A DNA stretch of 64,000 nucleotides from NCBI GenBank assembly GCA_001898035.1, contig MKRX01000015.1, forward strand, positions 273,614 to 337,613, read 5' to 3'. Made by a program: the position numbers and the translations under genes. The notes beneath the pieces are model-generated. The model was not told where the DNA came from, made no database searches, and saw only the letters and a program-made list of their open reading frames with translations. Source of the DNA: Armatimonadetes bacterium 55-13 (GTDB lineage: Bacteria > Armatimonadota > Fimbriimonadia > Fimbriimonadales > Fimbriimonadaceae). Shown here one piece after another: positions 13,752-23,116 of this stretch (positions within the stretch are counted from its first letter, which is position 1; every line of letters starts with the position of its first letter).

Positions 13752-16670
13752 ATGCCCATTCCCTTTCTCATTGCGCCCGTTGTGCTGTCTCAGCCCTCGT
13801 CCCTCCTGCCTCAGCGCATTCCCCTTGAGGGCGCGTGGCAGTTGACCCAACCGGAACGGAAGATCGACATTCCTGCGAAGGTGCCCGGTGTGGTTCACCT
13901 CGATCTGATGCGGGCGGGCAAGATTCCCGATCCGTTTTTGGGACTGAACGACAAGAAGGTTCAGTGGGTGGGCGAAACCACCTGGACCTATTCGCGCTCG
14001 TTTCAACTGACTCCTCAGTTTCTGAAGAATCGCAAGATCATTCTTCGATGCGAAGGGCTGGACACCCTGGGCCGCATTGAAATCAATGGCAAGGAAGTTG
14101 CGCGACCGGACAACTTCCACCGGACTTGGGAGTTCGACGTCCGTCCCTTCGTCCGATCTGGCGCTAATCAGATCAAGATTCAGTTCTTCCCGATCGAGCC
14201 CTTTTTGAAGGCGCACGAGGTTCAGAAGGAGTTTCCGGGCAAACCGGTCCAGAGTCATGGTTGGGGATACGTCCGCAAGCCGTCCTTCCAGATGGGTTGG
14301 GACTTCTCGCCGAAGCTGATCACGGCGGGGATCTGGCGAAAGATTGGGATCTTGGGCTGGAGTTCGGCACGACTCAACGACGTGGAGATCATTCAGGACC
14401 ACCAGACCAAGGGGCAAGTGAAGCTGGAAGTCAAGCTTGGCGCGGATGTGGCGGCGGCGACCTCGGCGACGGTGAAAGTTAGCTACAAGGGCAAGCCAGT
14501 GACGGAGTCCCGCATATCGCTCCCGGCGGGTAAGGCTACGGCTCACCTTACGATCCATAAGCCGAATCTCTGGTGGCCCAACGGAATGGGGCCACAGAAC
14601 ATGTACGACGTCAAGGTGGAGTTACGGGATGCCAAGGGACAAGTGGTGGATCGGGACTCGAAACGAATTGGGTTGCGGACGGTAACGTGGTTCGACAAGA
14701 CCGATCATTCCCCGCTAGGTTTGGCGGTGAATGGGCGGCGGTTCTTTGCCAAGGGATCGAACTGGGTTCCGGCGGATTCACTGCTGGTCCGGACCACTCC
14801 CGCGCAAGAGCGAGAGTTGGTTCAAAAGGCGGTGGATGCCCACATGAACCTACTTCGACTTTGGGGTGGCGGGCACTATGAGAGCGATTCGCTGTTCGAT
14901 ATCTGCGACGAGAAAGGGCTGCTCGTTTGGTTTGAGTTCAAATACGCGGATGCCACGTACCCCTCGTTCGATCCAAAGTGGCTAGCCAATGCCAAGGCGG
15001 AAGCCGAGGACAATGTGAGGCGAGTTCGACACCATCCCTCGGTGGCGGTGTATTCGGGGAATAACGAAGTCATCGGGTTCATCACCGAGCAGACAACGCC
15101 TTCCAGTATGAGCCGGGAAGACTACAATCTTCTCTTCCACAAGACCTTGCGTGAAGTCGTCGCAAATCTGGCCCCCGATGCTTTTTACACCCCTGGGAGT
15201 CCAGAGATTGGTGATGACCACTACTGGGATGTGTGGCATGGCAGCGCCTCGTTTGCCTCTTATCGCGACCGGCATGGATTCATGTCGGAATACGGATTTC
15301 AGGCGTTCCCGGTCCCCCGAAGTATTGAACAGTTCACCACCGCGGCGGACCGTGCGACAGTGGAGTCTCCGGTAATGCTAAATCACCAACGCAATTGGCG
15401 AGATGGCAATGCACTGATCGTGAGCACGATGCGGCGGTACTTCCGCAAGCCGAAGGATTTCGAATCGACGCTTTGGTTGGGACAGATCAACCAGGCAGAC
15501 GGAATTCTGACGGGGGTTGAGCATTGGCGACGGGACTGGCCGCATTCCACGGCGAGTTTGGTCTGGCAGTTCAACGATCCATGGCCGGTGGTTTCTTGGT
15601 CGATGATCGATTACTACTGTCGTCCGAAGGCCCTTTACTACCGACTTAAGCATGCCTACGCCCCGGTTGCGCTTTCGGGTCTGGTCAAGGATCAGGCGGT
15701 GGAGCTATGGGTTGCGAATGATCGGATCTCTGCCTTGCAGGGGGTTTTAGATTGGAAGTTGATCGATACCGAAGGCGAGGTGGTTTCTAAGGGGAGTGGT
15801 CCCGTTGAGATTCCGGCCGGAACTTCCAGTCGATGTATCTCCAGGCTGGACTTCTCCAACGAGAACACGAGTCATGCGATTCTCTGGGCGAACCTTCGTG
15901 TTGAAGGCGAGGAGCCATCCGAAACGACGGTGCTGTTCGATCGGGCCAAGAATCTGGAACTCGCCGATCCGGAAATCCGCGCGGAAGTTCGTGGTGAGGC
16001 GGGGGCCTATACCGTCGCTCTGGAATCCATGCGGCCCGCTCTCAATGCCTGGGTGGAATTGAAGGGATTGGATGCGGAGTATTCGGACAATTTCTTCACC
16101 TTGATCCCCGGCTCGAAGAAGTCGGTGGCGATCAAGACGCGGGCGAATCTGGAAGAGGTAAGGAAGGCGCTGAAAGTTCGGAGCCTGTTCGACACCTATG
16201 CACCAGGTACTGAAGCCAATCCGGTGGTCTTGGCAGCAAGCGACGGGAGTCTGCATCTCACCGCCGACGATGCCGAAATCGTAGGCGACGGCGCGGTGCT
16301 GGAAGTGGGGACTCCGAGCAATATTGGGAACTGGCAGCGTGTTCAGGACGGGCTGAAGTGGCGCGTTCGGGGGGCTAAGCCGGGGTCCTACACGGTATCG
16401 GCGGTGGTGTCGATTCCCAACGACGAGCAAGGCAGCACCTTCGACGTCTGGTTGCAAGGAAAGAAGGTCAGCGGAACGGTGCCGGGGACCGGAAGCTGGA
16501 CTTCCTACACTACGATTCAACTCGGGACACTCCAGGTCTCCGAGGGCGGCGAGATTGTGGTGGAACTCAAGCCGACGAAGCTGGTGAAGGGTCATGTGAT
16601 GAACCTTCGATCCGTTGACTTCGTTCCGGCAAAGCAGGCGATTCTAGCCGGCGGGTTCGCCACCGGCTAG
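13752..16670 (+). CDS. Beta-mannosidase, glycoside hydrolase family 2, secreted
   Basis: A 972-residue enzyme. A short hydrophobic N-terminus (PIPFLIAPVVLSQPS) suggests export. The order is as in GH2 mannosidases: sugar-binding domain (LEGAWQLTQ, VPGVVHLDLMRAGKIPDPF, WVGETTWTYSRSF), immunoglobulin-like domain, then the TIM barrel with RLWGGGHYESDSLFDICDE. The acid/base is Glu439 in SGNNEVIG and the nucleophile Glu513 in MSEYGFQAFP. About 150 residues at the end (from about 815) form an extra beta domain resembling carbohydrate-binding modules. The family cleaves terminal beta-mannose from mannans and glycoprotein glycans. It starts 2 bases after the lipoprotein gene, so translation is probably coupled. 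A related GH2 specificity cannot be excluded. Confidence 0.88.
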   Translation: MPIPFLIAPVVLSQPSSLLPQRIPLEGAWQLTQPERKIDIPAKVPGVVHLDLMRAGKIPDPFLGLNDKKVQWVGETTWTYSRSFQLTPQFLKNRKIILRCEGLDTLGRIEINGKEVARPDNFHRTWEFDVRPFVRSGANQIKIQFFPIEPFLKAHEVQKEFPGKPVQSHGWGYVRKPSFQMGWDFSPKLITAGIWRKIGILGWSSARLNDVEIIQDHQTKGQVKLEVKLGADVAAATSATVKVSYKGKPVTESRISLPAGKATAHLTIHKPNLWWPNGMGPQNMYDVKVELRDAKGQVVDRDSKRIGLRTVTWFDKTDHSPLGLAVNGRRFFAKGSNWVPADSLLVRTTPAQERELVQKAVDAHMNLLRLWGGGHYESDSLFDICDEKGLLVWFEFKYADATYPSFDPKWLANAKAEAEDNVRRVRHHPSVAVYSGNNEVIGFITEQTTPSSMSREDYNLLFHKTLREVVANLAPDAFYTPGSPEIGDDHYWDVWHGSASFASYRDRHGFMSEYGFQAFPVPRSIEQFTTAADRATVESPVMLNHQRNWRDGNALIVSTMRRYFRKPKDFESTLWLGQINQADGILTGVEHWRRDWPHSTASLVWQFNDPWPVVSWSMIDYYCRPKALYYRLKHAYAPVALSGLVKDQAVELWVANDRISALQGVLDWKLIDTEGEVVSKGSGPVEIPAGTSSRCISRLDFSNENTSHAILWANLRVEGEEPSETTVLFDRAKNLELADPEIRAEVRGEAGAYTVALESMRPALNAWVELKGLDAEYSDNFFTLIPGSKKSVAIKTRANLEEVRKALKVRSLFDTYAPGTEANPVVLAASDGSLHLTADDAEIVGDGAVLEVGTPSNIGNWQRVQDGLKWRVRGAKPGSYTVSAVVSIPNDEQGSTFDVWLQGKKVSGTVPGTGSWTSYTTIQLGTLQVSEGGEIVVELKPTKLVKGHVMNLRSVDFVPAKQAILAGGFATG
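16644..16670. repeat. Strong hairpin across the end of the mannosidase gene
   Basis: CTAGCCGG and CCGGCTAG are perfect 8-bp arms around an inner GG-GTTCG-CC hairpin. It includes the mannosidase stop codon and lies 5 bases from the convergent permease gene, so it could act as a two-way transcription end. There is no T run on either side. Confidence 0.55.
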
Positions 16671-16675
16671 GTCCA

Positions 16676-17527
16676 TTATTTCAAACCGCTCGTCGCGATG
16701 CCCTGGATGAAGACCTTTTGGGCGAAGAAGAAGACGATGATCACCGGCAGGATGACCAACAGGGTGGCCGCCATCAGGAGATTCCAAGGCGTGCCGCCGT
16801 GCTGCGTCTGATAAGCGGAGAGACCGAGTGAGAGGGTGAACGTCTTCTGATCCACCAGGTAGATGAGCGGTCCCAAGAAGTCATTCCACGAGCCCATGAA
16901 GGTAAAGAGGGCGACGACCATGAGAGCAGGCTTGGCGAGGGGTGCGATGATGTCGGTAAAGATTCTGAATTCGCTACAGCCGTCTAGTTTGGCGGCCTCG
17001 CTCAACTCCATCGGGATCGTCTTGAAGAACTGACGCAGAAGGAAGATGGAAAACGCGCTGGCGAAGAATGCCGGTACCCAAAGCGGTTTAAAGGTTCCCA
17101 CCCAGCCCAGCCACCGGAAGAGGGAGAAGGTGGGGACCATGAGCACCGGGAAAGGGATCATCATGGTCGCGAGGGTCAGGGCGAAGAAGGCATCACGGCC
17201 CTTCCACTTCAGGCGAGCGAAGGAGTAGGCAACCAACGCGTTTGAGATCACGGCGCCGGTGACGGTTAGGATGGTGACGATGACGGTATTTCGCAGATAG
17301 ACCAAGAAAGGGATGTAACCCAATTGGTCGCTGTTGTACTTGATGGCATCCGGATAGTTGCTCCAAAGAACCTTGGATGGAATCCAGCGGGGCGGATTGG
17401 AGAGGGTCTCGGTGATTGGCTTGAGGGATGTCGAAAGCATCCAAAGCAGGGGTAGCACGAAGAGGATCGACAGCAGCACCAGGGCTACGTGGGTGAAGGC
17501 GGTTGAGGCGAATTTCGAGCTCTTCAT
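16676..17527 (-). CDS. Sugar ABC transporter permease, MalG type
   Basis: A 283-residue inner-membrane permease of the carbohydrate uptake type 1 class. It begins with a membrane helix (HVALVLLSILFVLPLLWML) and has about six helices. The cytoplasmic EAA loop that docks the ATPase is EAAKLDGCSEFRIFTDIIAP. It is the last gene of the galactan operon and follows the MalF-type permease by 4 bases. The cognate ATPase is absent; a shared MsmX/UgpC-like ATPase encoded elsewhere is the usual solution (inference). It is expected to import beta-galacto-oligosaccharides. Confidence 0.92.
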   Translation of the reverse strand: MKSSKFASTAFTHVALVLLSILFVLPLLWMLSTSLKPITETLSNPPRWIPSKVLWSNYPDAIKYNSDQLGYIPFLVYLRNTVIVTILTVTGAVISNALVAYSFARLKWKGRDAFFALTLATMMIPFPVLMVPTFSLFRWLGWVGTFKPLWVPAFFASAFSIFLLRQFFKTIPMELSEAAKLDGCSEFRIFTDIIAPLAKPALMVVALFTFMGSWNDFLGPLIYLVDQKTFTLSLGLSAYQTQHGGTPWNLLMAATLLVILPVIIVFFFAQKVFIQGIATSGLK

Positions 17528-17531
17528 TGAA

Positions 17532-18404
17532 TTAGTCCGTCTCGTAGTGAACGTATCGCTCGGAAACCTTGAGCGCGAGAATCGTGAGGGCCAGAGTGAT
17601 TACGAACATAACCCATCCCAACGCACTGGCATAGCCCATACGCTGGTATTGAAAGGCGTTGTCGTAGAGGTAGCTAGCGATGAAATAGGTCGATCGCGCG
17701 GGGGCGCCACCGGGGAACATAACGTAGGGGACGGCAAATACTTGGAGCGCCCCGATGATGCCCATGATGACGTTAAAGAGAATGACCGGCGAGATCATGG
17801 GCAGGGTGACGTTGCGCGTCTTGGCCCAGAGCTTTGCGCCGTCCAAGTCGGCCGCCTCATAAAGAGAGACGGGGACGTTTTGGAGTCCGGCCAGATAGAT
17901 GACCATGGCTTGGCCGCAACCCCACATCGAGATCAGGATGAGGGTCCACTTGGACCACGAGGGATCGCCCAACCAGTTCGGAGGTTCGATATGCCCGGTT
18001 CGGAGGGCTTCATTGAGCAATCCGTAGTCGCCATTGAAGATCCAAAGGAACAAGGTCCCTAATGCGACCATGGGCACCAACGAGGGCAGGAAGAAGATGG
18101 TTCGGTAATACGACATGCCGCGAACCTTGGTGTTCAGCAGCATGGCGAGCGCAATGGCGACGATGGTGGCCAATGGCACAGCTCCGGCGACGTAAAGAAG
18201 CGTGTTTCCCAAGGCTTGGTGAAAGACGCTATCACCCGCCAGCTCTTGATAGTTCGCCAACCCAATGGGCTTGGGAGGGCGAAGGACTGAGTAGCTGGTG
18301 AAGGAATAGTAAAGAGAGGCGATGACCGGATAGGCCAGAAAGATGCAGAAGCCCAGTATCCAAGGCAATGCGAAAAGGAGCCCAACGCGCAAGTCTCGTT
18401 TCAT
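17532..18404 (-). CDS. Sugar ABC transporter permease, MalF type
   Basis: A 290-residue permease with an N-terminal helix (VGLLFALPWILGFCIFLAYP) and about six membrane segments. The EAA loop is EAADLDGAKLWAKTRNVTLP. It pairs with the MalG-type protein just downstream to form the channel. Its start overlaps the end of the solute-binding protein gene by 4 bases (ATGA), indicating coupled translation. MalF-type proteins of this shorter kind (UgpA/MsmF) are typical of oligosaccharide importers. Confidence 0.92.
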   Translation of the reverse strand: MKRDLRVGLLFALPWILGFCIFLAYPVIASLYYSFTSYSVLRPPKPIGLANYQELAGDSVFHQALGNTLLYVAGAVPLATIVAIALAMLLNTKVRGMSYYRTIFFLPSLVPMVALGTLFLWIFNGDYGLLNEALRTGHIEPPNWLGDPSWSKWTLILISMWGCGQAMVIYLAGLQNVPVSLYEAADLDGAKLWAKTRNVTLPMISPVILFNVIMGIIGALQVFAVPYVMFPGGAPARSTYFIASYLYDNAFQYQRMGYASALGWVMFVITLALTILALKVSERYVHYETD

Positions 18405-19720
18405 TGGTTGAGCACTTGTTCCTGATAGGTTTTCCAGATGACTTCGGCGCGTTTTTGGGCGTCATCAAGCGCCTGTTTGGGAGTCTTTTGTTCCGAGTTG
18501 ACCTCTTGAAAAGCCACGCTCATTTCGTTGCTGAGTTGAGGGAAGATTCCGACCTTGGGGATGTTGAACGCGTTGGGAGATCGGGCGAGGCGGTCGAAGA
18601 GTCGGATGTACTTGTTGGGGTGGGTCTCAAAGAAGTGCTCACTCACTTTGGCGAGCGGGGAGTTCTTGCCGTGGGCGGAGCAGAGACCTTCCATCACGTC
18701 TTGCCGCTGGACAAAACGGATGAACTCGAAGGCTTCCTTCACGTGCTTTGCGCCGCGAGGGATGCAAAGGACGTCTTGGGAAAGGTTGGAGTGATCCTTG
18801 AGTTCTGGATGATCGGCGGGATACGGCATGGGGACGGCGAACCACTTTAGGCCCGGTTTGTAGACGTTGATGTAGTTGGCCTTCCAGACGCCGTTCATCT
18901 CGGTAGCGACTTTTCCGCTCATGAAAGGGTCTTGGGGAGAGGCGAAGTTTCCGAATCCGCCTTGAAAGCTCTGGACTTCCTTGGAACCGTAAGCCTTGGT
19001 GTACTTAGCGATCCATTCGAAGGCCCTGAGGTTCTCCTTCGAGTTCAGGGTGACTTTATCGCCATTCATGATGTTGCCGCCGAAGTAGATTCCCCAGGCC
19101 CAGTTCCACCAACCGGGATTGCTGGGCAGAAAACTAGCGAGGAGTAGTTTGCCGTTCGGTCCCTGTTTGGATACTCGTTTGATCAATGCATCGAGCCCTT
19201 CGAAGGTCTTGGGGAACGTCTCGGGAGTGGCGACGTCCGGGGGGACGAGGTCGGGTCGAACGTGGAGGGCGATGGATGCGGGAGTGCTGGGCAACGCCCA
19301 GAGACGGCCCTTGTAGGTATAGCCTTCCCAGAAGGCTGGAATATAGTAGTCCTTGGTAAGTCCGGCCTCGGTGGCCATATCGGTCAGGTCGGTTAGAGCT
19401 TTGGCATCGGCAAACTGAACGACTTGGTCTCCCCAAACACCGGCGATATCCGGGGGATTGCCACCGGCGGTTGCGAGGCGGGTTTTACTGTCGACGCCCG
19501 AAATGCTGAGGAACTTGACGAAGATGCGATCCTGACTGGCGTTGAAGGCGTTGACCACCTTTCGCATCTCTTCCCCTTCCGATCCGGTCCACTTCTCCCA
19601 GTAGATAACGGTCACACGGTCCGTTCGGTCTTGACGTGAAACGGCCTTTTCGCCAAGAATGGCGGCGCTTACGGCAATGACGGCAACGGCAACGGCGCCG
19701 AGGGTCATTTTCGTGGTCAT
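18401..19720 (-). CDS. Extracellular sugar-binding protein of the galactan ABC transporter
   Basis: A 439-residue family 1 solute-binding protein. A hydrophobic export signal (residues 5-22, LGAVAVAVIAVSAAIL) has no lipobox Cys, so the protein may stay anchored by this helix or be cut by signal peptidase I. The mature fold starts VTVIYWEKWTGSEGEEMRKV, and GNPPDIAGVWGDQ and TEMNGVWKANYI are typical ligand-cleft segments. It would bind oligosaccharides released by the galactanase and hand them to the permeases encoded downstream. The start overlaps the GH42 gene end by 4 bases. Confidence 0.9.
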   Translation of the reverse strand: MTTKMTLGAVAVAVIAVSAAILGEKAVSRQDRTDRVTVIYWEKWTGSEGEEMRKVVNAFNASQDRIFVKFLSISGVDSKTRLATAGGNPPDIAGVWGDQVVQFADAKALTDLTDMATEAGLTKDYYIPAFWEGYTYKGRLWALPSTPASIALHVRPDLVPPDVATPETFPKTFEGLDALIKRVSKQGPNGKLLLASFLPSNPGWWNWAWGIYFGGNIMNGDKVTLNSKENLRAFEWIAKYTKAYGSKEVQSFQGGFGNFASPQDPFMSGKVATEMNGVWKANYINVYKPGLKWFAVPMPYPADHPELKDHSNLSQDVLCIPRGAKHVKEAFEFIRFVQRQDVMEGLCSAHGKNSPLAKVSEHFFETHPNKYIRLFDRLARSPNAFNIPKVGIFPQLSNEMSVAFQEVNSEQKTPKQALDDAQKRAEVIWKTYQEQVLNQ

Positions 19721-21789
19721 GGAGCCACACCGGCGAAGGGGGATTGCTTGGTTTCGCCTGCGTTGCGAGTCAGAACGACCATGTCTCGGGCCGGGAGGGT
19801 GACCTCACCCCACTCGTCGGTCTTGAGTTCGATCGTTTCCGCGTTGGCGTTGAGAATGAGAACGAATTCCTCGTTGCCCTTCTTGCGCAGTTGAGCCGTG
19901 ACTCCATCAGGCAACGGATCGGAGAGGATGGGAGCAAGCCCCACCTTTTTCGCGACCGCCGGAAGTAAGGCGCTGAGGAAGTCAGCACTGTTCCGAGACG
20001 CGACGTAGATAGCGGTTCCCTGACCGAACGAGTTCACGGTGAGTGCGGGGCGATCGGCGTAGAAGTTCTCGCCGTAGGTTGCAAGGACTTGTGCACCTTC
20101 GGCGTGGATCAGTTCGCAGAAGTCTCGACACTCGTAGGCGCCGGGGGGACACCAGTCGCTTGGCGCATGGACGACGACTTGGTTTCGCTGATCCTCGAAG
20201 AGGACGTCGATTTCTTCGCTGCGCACCCCGAGCATCTCTTGCCAAGGCGAGAGGATCCCGTCCTCGTAGACAAGGCTGTTCTCGTCCACCCATCCGGCTA
20301 GGTAGCCGGTAACAAGGGCGCCGCCTCCTGCGACGTAGTCTTTGACCCGCTGCGCGAAAATTGGTCGCAGACTGAAGGCCATGGGGGCGACGACCAGTTT
20401 GTACGGGCTTAGATCGTCATCCATTCCCACGATATCCACCGAGTGGCCCGCGAGGCGAAGAGCGCGGTAGTGCTCTACGCACGTCTTCTCGTATTTTTTG
20501 TCCAACCGGGTGGGACCGCAGGCAGCGTCTAACGCCCATCGATTTTCCCAGTCGTAGACGAGGGCGATCTTAGAGGGGATGAGCGATCCGACGAGATCGC
20601 CAAGCGTGGTGAGACGATGTCCCACTTCTTTAACCTCAGAGAACACGCGGGTGTTATCGGTGCCGGTGTGGCCAACCACGGCTCCGTGATATTGCTCTTG
20701 GCCCCCACGCGATTGCCTCCACTGGAAGTACTGGAGACCGTCAGCACCGTGGGCTAAGGCGTGCATGCTCTCGAACCGGTGAACGCCCGGGCGCTTGAGC
20801 TGCATGATGTTGTACCAATTGGCGGAACTGGGGGTGTACTCCATCAGGAGCCACGGCTTTTCCGGTTTGAGGGAGCGCATCAGATCATGCTTGAACCCGA
20901 CATGGAACCAAGTTTCGGGATTGTCGAGTCGCTCGACAGAAGCCGGGTAGCTGTCCCAAGAGACGAAGTCGATGAATTTGGCCATCTTTCGGTAGTCCAA
21001 ACCGGGATAAGTCCCCATCATGTTCGTGGTAATCGGAACGTGCGGGCTGATTCGGCGGAGAGGCTCGGCTTCGTTCTCCATAAAGTCGATGGTTTGATCG
21101 GTCACGAAACGCATCCAATCAACGGTTAGGCCCTGCATTGCGGTCTCGTGATACGGATCTCCCGGAGCGTCAATCTCCTCCCAGTCGGTGAAGGTATGAC
21201 CCCAAAAAGCGGACCAGTAGGCGTGATTCAGGGCTCCGAGGTCGTTGTCGAACTTGTTCTTGAGCCACTGGCGAAACTGAGCAATGCTCTGAGGACTGTA
21301 GTCAGCGCCGCTGTACTCGTTGGACATGTGCCATGCCAGGAGGCGCGGATGATTGCCGTAGCGTTTGGCGAGGGCTTCGGCGATGGCCCGAGTTTTCTCT
21401 CGGTAGATCTCTGAACCAAGGTTGAAATTCACGCGGTTGCCGTGGCCGCGAAGGACGCGGTCGGGACCGGTTCGAATGGTCTCGGGATACTTCTTGGAAA
21501 GCCAGGCAGGGGGCGCCGCGCTGGGGGTGCCGAGGATGAACCAACGGTCACCGGCAGTGAGCTTCTCGATCACTTGATCCAGCCATTCGAAATCATATTC
21601 GCCATCGCGAGGCTCCAGGCGGGCCCAAGCGAACATGAGCATGGTGGCGACATGGAAATCGCAAGCCTGCATCAACGAGACGTCTTCGTCCCAGATGTGA
21701 GCTGGCCATTGTTCGGGATTGTAATCCCCTCCGTACCAGAGGGACTTAAAGCGTGGGTTGAGGAACGATGGTTCGGAAGGGAGACTCAT
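19717..21789 (-). CDS. Beta-galactosidase, glycoside hydrolase family 42
   Basis: A 690-residue enzyme without signal peptide, so cytoplasmic. The family start WYGGDYNPEQWP is clear. The acid/base is Glu158 in WHMSNEYSG and the nucleophile Glu317 in WLLMEYTPS. Then follow the trimerisation domain (about 400-610, with YKLVVAPMAFSLRP) and a small C-terminal beta domain. GH42 enzymes commonly split galactose from short beta-1,4-galactans imported after endo-galactanase action. The ATG at 21789 follows the galactanase gene by 24 bases. The full GH53-GH42-transporter set strongly supports galactan as substrate. Confidence 0.94.
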   Translation of the reverse strand: MSLPSEPSFLNPRFKSLWYGGDYNPEQWPAHIWDEDVSLMQACDFHVATMLMFAWARLEPRDGEYDFEWLDQVIEKLTAGDRWFILGTPSAAPPAWLSKKYPETIRTGPDRVLRGHGNRVNFNLGSEIYREKTRAIAEALAKRYGNHPRLLAWHMSNEYSGADYSPQSIAQFRQWLKNKFDNDLGALNHAYWSAFWGHTFTDWEEIDAPGDPYHETAMQGLTVDWMRFVTDQTIDFMENEAEPLRRISPHVPITTNMMGTYPGLDYRKMAKFIDFVSWDSYPASVERLDNPETWFHVGFKHDLMRSLKPEKPWLLMEYTPSSANWYNIMQLKRPGVHRFESMHALAHGADGLQYFQWRQSRGGQEQYHGAVVGHTGTDNTRVFSEVKEVGHRLTTLGDLVGSLIPSKIALVYDWENRWALDAACGPTRLDKKYEKTCVEHYRALRLAGHSVDIVGMDDDLSPYKLVVAPMAFSLRPIFAQRVKDYVAGGGALVTGYLAGWVDENSLVYEDGILSPWQEMLGVRSEEIDVLFEDQRNQVVVHAPSDWCPPGAYECRDFCELIHAEGAQVLATYGENFYADRPALTVNSFGQGTAIYVASRNSADFLSALLPAVAKKVGLAPILSDPLPDGVTAQLRKKGNEEFVLILNANAETIELKTDEWGEVTLPARDMVVLTRNAGETKQSPFAGVAP

Positions 21790-21813
21790 TGGATTGAAGG
21801 AATGAACGCGTGA

Positions 21814-22893
21814 TCATTTCTGGGCGCTCAGAGCGTCCACTGCAGGTAATGCTAACCCTTTTTCATTAAATGTGGCCAAGTTTGTGTAGGGAGAATGCTC
21901 TTTCTTCGTGGAAATCCAGGTTGGCGCCCAGTAAAGCATGCCTTTGCCCCGTCCATCGGGGACGGCTTTAATGATGCTCTTGACCTTGGTCAGAAAATCG
22001 GCCTGGCCCTGGGGGGAGTGAGGAAAGCCACCTTCGGTTTTATCGCCATTGTAAACATGGGGGCCAGGAGCATCGTCGGGTCCCCAAGGGTAGGCGACCT
22101 CGGCGACGTAGAGATCTTTTTTGTAGCGCTTCGCAAGATCGTTGAGGTTCTCTTGAAGTGCTTGAAGCGTGCCGTGCCACCACGGATAGTAGGAGAGGCC
22201 GATGGTATCGAACTCCACCTTTTGCGCTAAGACTTTATCGAACCACCACACCGAGGTTTTATTGTCGCCCCCTCGGTCGAGATGAAGCATCGTGAGAATC
22301 TTGCCCTTCCCTTGGTTATCTCGGACCGCCTTGAGTCCTGAGTTCAATAGCTTTCCAAGACGTTCCCATTGTTCAGGGTTATTCGAATTCGCCTTGCCTT
22401 CTGGCCAGAGCATTCCTCCGACGATCTCGTTTCCGACTTGCACCATATAGGGTGGAGTTCCTTGTTTGTTCATGGCGCTCACCACTTCGGCGGTGTAGTC
22501 ATAGACGGCTTTTTCCAAGTCCTCGAAGGACAGGTCTTTCCATGCGGCAGGTTTGGTTTGCTTACCTGGATCGGCCCACCAATCGGAGTAGTGGAAGTCC
22601 AGACTGATTTTGAGCCCCTGGGCATGGGCGCGCTTGGCCAGTTTAAGCGTGTGGTCTTTATCGCACCAACCGCCTTTCGGTTGATTCCAGATGCGGAAGC
22701 GGACGAAGTTCCAGCCCGCCTTCTTCATCAACACGAAGGGGTCCTCTTCTTTTCCGTTGTAGAAGTACTTGCCGCCACCGGCTTCGACTTCAGGAATCTC
22801 CGAGACATCGCCTCCGCAGAGGAACGGTTCAGCGGGCACGTTGATGGCTCCGATGCCAGCGACCAATAAACCACAAAGCAAGGTGACGCTCAT
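21814..22893 (-). CDS. Arabinogalactan endo-beta-1,4-galactanase, GH53, secreted
   Basis: A 359-residue enzyme. The N-terminal SVTLLCGLLVAGIGAINVPA is a signal peptide. Family features: FLCGGDVSEIPEVEAGGG, WNFVRFRIWNQP, GLKISLDFHYSDWWADPGKQ. The acid/base is Glu156 in VQVGNEIVGG and the nucleophile Glu265 in YVAEVAYPWG. GH53 cuts beta-1,4-galactan side chains of pectin inside the chain. The length matches single-domain members. Its ATG overlaps the stop of the upstream lipoprotein gene (ATGA), so translation of the lipoprotein and galactanase is coupled. Confidence 0.94.
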   Translation of the reverse strand: MSVTLLCGLLVAGIGAINVPAEPFLCGGDVSEIPEVEAGGGKYFYNGKEEDPFVLMKKAGWNFVRFRIWNQPKGGWCDKDHTLKLAKRAHAQGLKISLDFHYSDWWADPGKQTKPAAWKDLSFEDLEKAVYDYTAEVVSAMNKQGTPPYMVQVGNEIVGGMLWPEGKANSNNPEQWERLGKLLNSGLKAVRDNQGKGKILTMLHLDRGGDNKTSVWWFDKVLAQKVEFDTIGLSYYPWWHGTLQALQENLNDLAKRYKKDLYVAEVAYPWGPDDAPGPHVYNGDKTEGGFPHSPQGQADFLTKVKSIIKAVPDGRGKGMLYWAPTWISTKKEHSPYTNLATFNEKGLALPAVDALSAQK

Positions 22894-23069
22894 GGCTTGC
22901 CCGCGGGTTGGCCCGCGTTCGAGTTCCCAGGGGGTTGCTTGAAGGTTTTCTCTACGAGTTCGCGAGGGGGACTGGGAACGGTTTCTCCCATATCGGGACC
23001 ACTACCGCAGCCCACCGCGACCATGACTAGCGCAAACGTTCCGAAAGCGAATTTCAAACAGTTCTTCAT
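22890..23069 (-). CDS. Small lipoprotein of the galactan module
   Basis: A 59-residue lipoprotein: MKNCLKFAFGTFALVMVAVG then Cys, with the lipobox VAVGCGSG. The mature part is about 40 residues and Pro/Gly-rich (SPPRELVEKTFKQPPG) with no recognisable fold. The ATG at 23069 has AAAGAG right before it; a longer frame exists but would bury the signal. It sits between the prepilin and the GH53 gene, exactly like the lipoprotein of the mannoside module, although the two share almost no sequence after the CGSG. Confidence 0.78.
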   Translation of the reverse strand: MKNCLKFAFGTFALVMVAVGCGSGPDMGETVPSPPRELVEKTFKQPPGNSNAGQPAGKP

Positions 23070-23116
23070 CTCTTTGGTTCTCAGAGAATCGGCCTCTGAA
23101 GAGGCCGATTCGGGGA

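Noticed and set aside
15747-16595. 282-codon frame antisense to the beta-mannosidase
   Set aside because: Shadow of GH2 coding sequence with no signal, domain or ribosome binding site.
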